Origin: Sphingomonas sp. C3-2
GTDB lineage: Bacteria; Pseudomonadota; Alphaproteobacteria; Sphingomonadales; Sphingomonadaceae
Assembly (NCBI RefSeq): GCF_033025475.1
Contig: NZ_CP130322.1
Location: 1,240,001-1,304,000, forward strand
Length of the DNA: 64,000 bases
Reading direction: 5' to 3'
Positions 60,646 through 64,000 of this stretch are shown piece by piece. The position numbers and the translations under genes are program-made. The notes under the pieces are model-generated. The model was not told the origin of the DNA. It did no database searches and saw only the letters and a list, made by a program, of their open reading frames with translations. Within the stretch, counting starts at the first letter, position 1. Each line of letters opens with the position of its first letter.

Positions 60646-60751
60646 CAAACCCCCTTGCCCAGTGCCTGTCTTTGACGGCGCGCAGCATAGGGATTGGCTC
60701 GCCATGCACAAGCATGGCCGCCCGCCCGTGCGGCACGGTCCGTCGCCCGCT

Positions 60752-62941
60752 CTATCGCGACCGGCTGCTCTTGAACTTCTGCGACTTGCCGAAGCGCGTC
60801 TTGCGCGTCCCCGGCTTGCCCTCGTTCGACCGGCCCATGCTCGGCGCCTTGTGCTCGGTATCGGGCAATCCCAGTTCCTCGCGTTCGAGCGCGCGGATCT
60901 CGTCGCGCAGCCGTCCCGCTTCCTCGAATTCGAGATCGGCGGCGGCCTTGCGCATCCTGGCTTCGAGTTCCTCGATATAGGCGCGCAGATTATGGCCCAC
61001 CATGTGCTGCTTGTCGTCGTCGATCGGCACGGTCACCTGATCCTGCGACGCGACATGCGCGATGATGTCACCGATATGCTTGCGCACCGTCTGCGGCGTG
61101 ATGCCGTGTTCCGCGTTATAGGCGAGTTGCTTGTCGCGGCGGCGATCGGTCTCGCGCATCGCGCGCTCCATCGACCCCGTGATCCGGTCGGCATACAGGA
61201 TCACGCGCCCGTCGACGTTGCGCGCGGCGCGGCCGATCGTCTGGATGAGCGAGGTTTCGGACCGCAGAAACCCTTCCTTGTCGGCGTCGAGGATCGCGAC
61301 CAGCCCGCATTCGGGAATGTCGAGCCCCTCGCGCAACAGGTTGATCCCGATCAGCACGTCATAGACGCCCAGCCGCAAGTCGCGGATCAGCTCGATACGC
61401 TCCAGCGTTTCGATGTCCGAGTGCATGTAACGGACCTTCAGCCCCGCTTCGTGCAGATATTCGGTCAGGTCCTCCGCCATCCGCTTGGTGAGCGTGGTCA
61501 CCAGCGTGCGATAGCCCCGGCCCGTCGTCTCGCGCACCTCGTTGATCAGGTCGTCCACCTGATCCTCGACCGGGCGCACCTCGACCGGCGGGTCGATGAG
61601 CCCGGTGGGGCGGATCACCTGTTCGGTGAACACGCCGCCGGTCTGCTCCATCTCCCACCCGCCCGGCGTGGCCGAGACATAGACCGACTGGGGCCGCATC
61701 GCGTCCCACTCGTTGAAGCGAAGCGGGCGGTTGTCGATCGCGCTCGGCAGGCGAAAGCCATATTCGGCGAGCGTCAACTTGCGACGATGGTCCCCGCGCG
61801 ACATGCCGTTGATCTGGCCGATGGTGACATGGCTTTCATCGACGAACAAAAGCGCGTTTTCGGGCAGATATTCGAACAAGGTCGGCGGCGGCTCGCCGGG
61901 CAGGCGCCCGGTCAGGAAGCGGCTGTAATTCTCGATCCCCGCGCAACTCCCCGTCGCCGCGATCATCTCAAGATCGAAATTGGTCCGCTGCTCCAGCCGC
62001 TGCGCTTCCAACAGCTTGCCCTCGCCCACCAGCTCCTTCAGCCGCTCGGCCAGTTCGAGCTTGATCGCCTCCATCGCCTGTTTCAGCGTCGGCCCCGGCG
62101 TCACATAGTGGCTGTTCGCAAAGACGCGGACATGATCGAGGCTCGCCACCTTCTTGCCGGTCAGCGGATCGAACTCGATAATCTCCTCGATCTCGTCGCC
62201 GAAAAAGCTGATCCGCCAGGCGGTATCCTCATAGTGCGACGGGAAAAGTTCCAGATTGTCGCCGCGCACGCGGAAGCTGCCGCGCACGAACGCCGCCTCG
62301 TTGCGCTTATACTGCAGCGCCACCAGCTTGCGGACGATCTCGCGCTGGTCGACCGTCTGGCCCTTGTGCAGATCGAAGATCATCGCCGAATAGGTTTCGA
62401 CCGAACCGATACCATAGAGGCACGACACGCTCGCCACGATCAGCACATCGTCGCGCTCGAGCAGCGCGCGCGTGGCCGAATGGCGCATCCGGTCGATCGC
62501 CTCGTTGATCGAGCTTTCCTTCTCGATATAGGTGTCCGACCGCGCGACATAGGCTTCGGGCTGGTAATAATCGTAATAGCTTACGAAATATTCGACCGCA
62601 TTGTCCGGAAAGAAGCTCTTGAACTCGCCGTAGAGCTGCGCAGCGAGGATCTTGTTGGGCGCCAGCACCAACGCGGGGCGCTGCAGCTTCTCGATCACCT
62701 GCGCCATGGTGAAGGTCTTGCCCGAACCCGTCACCCCCAACAGCACCTGATCGCGCTCGCCCTCGGCCGCCTGCGCCACCAGTTCGGCGATCGCGCCCGG
62801 CTGGTCGCCCGAAGGCTCGTAATCCGAAACGATACGAAACGGCCGCCCGCCCTCCAGCTTGGGGGGGCGTTCGGGGCGGTGCGGGACAAAGCTCTGTCCG
62901 GTTTCGGGCTCGTCGAGCGTGGTACGAATATGGATTGCCAT
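60752..62941 (-). CDS. uvrB: Excinuclease ABC subunit UvrB
   Basis: 729 residues from ATG 62941. UvrB verifies DNA damage and recruits UvrC. Walker A GVTGSGKT is followed by the beta-hairpin [24 protein letters not shown] (motif II), and helicase motif VI region [19 protein letters not shown]. The UVR domain ([26 protein letters not shown]) is at the C-terminus. The basic tail ([22 protein letters not shown]) is longer than in E. coli. uvrA and uvrC are not in the window. Confidence 0.97.
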   Translation of the reverse strand: MAIHIRTTLDEPETGQSFVPHRPERPPKLEGGRPFRIVSDYEPSGDQPGAIAELVAQAAEGERDQVLLGVTGSGKTFTMAQVIEKLQRPALVLAPNKILAAQLYGEFKSFFPDNAVEYFVSYYDYYQPEAYVARSDTYIEKESSINEAIDRMRHSATRALLERDDVLIVASVSCLYGIGSVETYSAMIFDLHKGQTVDQREIVRKLVALQYKRNEAAFVRGSFRVRGDNLELFPSHYEDTAWRISFFGDEIEEIIEFDPLTGKKVASLDHVRVFANSHYVTPGPTLKQAMEAIKLELAERLKELVGEGKLLEAQRLEQRTNFDLEMIAATGSCAGIENYSRFLTGRLPGEPPPTLFEYLPENALLFVDESHVTIGQINGMSRGDHRRKLTLAEYGFRLPSAIDNRPLRFNEWDAMRPQSVYVSATPGGWEMEQTGGVFTEQVIRPTGLIDPPVEVRPVEDQVDDLINEVRETTGRGYRTLVTTLTKRMAEDLTEYLHEAGLKVRYMHSDIETLERIELIRDLRLGVYDVLIGINLLREGLDIPECGLVAILDADKEGFLRSETSLIQTIGRAARNVDGRVILYADRITGSMERAMRETDRRRDKQLAYNAEHGITPQTVRKHIGDIIAHVASQDQVTVPIDDDKQHMVGHNLRAYIEELEARMRKAAADLEFEEAGRLRDEIRALEREELGLPDTEHKAPSMGRSNEGKPGTRKTRFGKSQKFKSSRSR

Positions 62942-63025
62942 TGGCCGTGAATATGGGTGATGCCGGTCGCGGGCGCAACGACCGCCCACGGAATCAGAGA
63001 CTTTCGAAGGTCCAAAGGAGAGACA

Positions 63026-63418
63026 ATGATCGGATATGTCACGCTCGGCGCCAATGATCTGGAAACCGCCCGCACTTTCTACAGCCAGGTGCTCGGCCTG
63101 ATGGGCGCCGCTGAGATCATGCGCATGCCCAATGGCTACACCATGTACGGCACCGATTTCGGTACCAAGCCCGCGCTCGCCGTGACGCACCCGCACAACC
63201 AGCAGCCCGCCACCTATGGCAATGGCACGATGATCTCGCTTCAGGCCGACAGCCGCGATCAGGTGGACGCGGTGTACGGCAAGGCGCTCGAACTGGGCGG
63301 ATCGTGCGAGGGCAAGCCCGGCCTGCGCGGCGATGAAGGCCCGCAGGCATTCTACGCCGCCTATTTCCGCGATCCCGAAGGCAACAAGCTCTGCGCCTTC
63401 CGCATCGGCGGCGCCTGA
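63026..63418 (+). CDS. VOC-family protein
   Basis: 130 residues. [25 protein letters not shown] and [21 protein letters not shown] are the two ends of a vicinal oxygen chelate (glyoxalase/bleomycin-resistance) fold. The final RDPEGNKL contains the common metal-binding Glu/His area, with the second ligand uncertain. It lies divergent to uvrB with an AAAGGAG ribosome binding site. Substrate unknown. Confidence 0.85.
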   Translation: MIGYVTLGANDLETARTFYSQVLGLMGAAEIMRMPNGYTMYGTDFGTKPALAVTHPHNQQPATYGNGTMISLQADSRDQVDAVYGKALELGGSCEGKPGLRGDEGPQAFYAAYFRDPEGNKLCAFRIGGA

Positions 63419-63520
63419 AAAGCCTAACCATCTTAAGCGCATGAAACCGGCTGTACCTGCGCGCGCGTGCGGGTACAGTCACCCCCCTGATCACCAATAT
63501 ATCTCAGGGGGATGAAGGAT

Positions 63521-64000
63521 ATGCGTCTTCGTTATTGCCTGCTTGCGGCGGCCGCCATGCTCGCCGCACCCGCCCAGGCCGAACCCGATTATGCGACCGC
63601 CGTCCGCGCGGATTACAAGGCGCAGCTCGGCAGCCTGTTCGACGAATTTCACCGCAATCCCGAACTCTCCTTTCAGGAAACCCGCACCGCCGCGCGCATG
63701 GCGGCCGAACTGCGCAAGGCCGGCGCCACCGTGACCGAGCGCGTGGGCGGCACCGGCGTCGTCGGCATCATGCGCAACGGCGACGGCCCCGTCGTGCTCG
63801 TCCGCGCCGATATGGACGGGCTTCCGGTCGAGGAACGCTCAGGCCTCGCCAACGCCTCCAAGGCCCGCCAGACGGGTGCCGACGGCGTCGACTATCCGGT
63901 GATGCACGCCTGCGGCCACGACGTGCACATCACGTCGATGGTGGGCACCGCCAACAGGCTCGCCGCGATGAAGGACCGGTGGAAGGGCACCGTGCTTTTC
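63521..64000 (+). CDS. M20-type amidohydrolase (5' part only)
   Basis: The first 160 codons; the gene continues past the right edge. A signal peptide (1-20, ending APAQA) is followed by FHRNPELSFQETRTA, VVLVRADMDGLPVEE and VMHACGHDVHIT, matching the M20D family of N-acyl-amino acid or hippurate amidohydrolases. The HACGHDVH segment provides Zn ligands. I start at ATG 63521, about 8 bases after AGGGGG; an in-frame ATG at 63512 has no spacing for a ribosome binding site. Confidence 0.88.
   Translation, partial: MRLRYCLLAAAAMLAAPAQAEPDYATAVRADYKAQLGSLFDEFHRNPELSFQETRTAARMAAELRKAGATVTERVGGTGVVGIMRNGDGPVVLVRADMDGLPVEERSGLANASKARQTGADGVDYPVMHACGHDVHITSMVGTANRLAAMKDRWKGTVLF

Overview
The window looks like chromosome of a GC-rich alphaproteobacterium, most probably a sphingomonad (Sphingomonadales). 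This rests on the alphaproteobacterial flagellar gene set (FlbT, a DUF6468-like protein, a MotE-like protein, a Fis-type regulator related to FlbD), a DUF1153/SciP protein, and the style of the housekeeping genes. I saw no rRNA, tRNA, insertion sequence, integrase or CRISPR array.

Positions 1-29874 are one large flagellar cluster built from many short, often divergent operons. In order: a lytic transglycosylase fragment, fliJ, fliI and flbT (minus); flgE, flgK and flgL (plus); a TPR-type exported protein with a small membrane protein (minus); a FliL-like exported protein (plus); a MotE-like protein, a DUF6468-like protein, fliM and fliL (minus); flgF, flgG, flgA and flgH (plus); flagellin and an unrecognised gene (plus); flgD and fliK, then flhA, an AAA-less FlbD-like regulator, fliN and fliF, then fliH and fliG (minus); a 912-residue beta-propeller protein and flgB (plus). 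Not seen here: flgC, fliE, flgI, fliP, fliQ, fliR, flhB, fliA, motA, motB and flaF, so more flagellar genes must lie elsewhere. Two short sequence families recur at operon fronts: TCCTATAAT-like boxes 30-80 bases before start codons, and a GGCA-N5-TGCC dyad in three divergent or leader regions. Together with the truncated FlbD-like regulator they suggest a local flagellar regulatory circuit.

Positions 29936-31105 hold three small accessory genes, including an HNH-like protein. From 31180 to 37861 come an FAD/NAD(P)-binding protein, an exported protein, nadB, an ABC ATPase, a CHCC zinc finger protein, tldD and a DUF2007-type protein. glnK-amtB (38018-39685) is preceded by a consensus sigma-54 promoter. 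A 950-base gap with an AT-rich core leads to an OmpA-family protein.

Positions 41562-46571 contain a CDF metal exporter divergent from its MerR-type regulator (19-bp spacer promoter), a sterol-desaturase-type enzyme, a TIGR01244-type phosphatase, an EamA transporter and ispG. Then come an isoaspartyl peptidase/asparaginase, an S1/P1 nuclease, mnmA, a SciP-like protein, two GlsB-type membrane proteins around a SIMPL-domain protein, an RND efflux pair, a DUF445 protein, murA, a DUF2721 protein, a lipoprotein, uvrB, a VOC protein and the start of an M20 amidohydrolase. Between 59790 and 59993 lies a possible small minus-strand transcript whose 18-codon ORF has an exceptionally long Shine-Dalgarno sequence.
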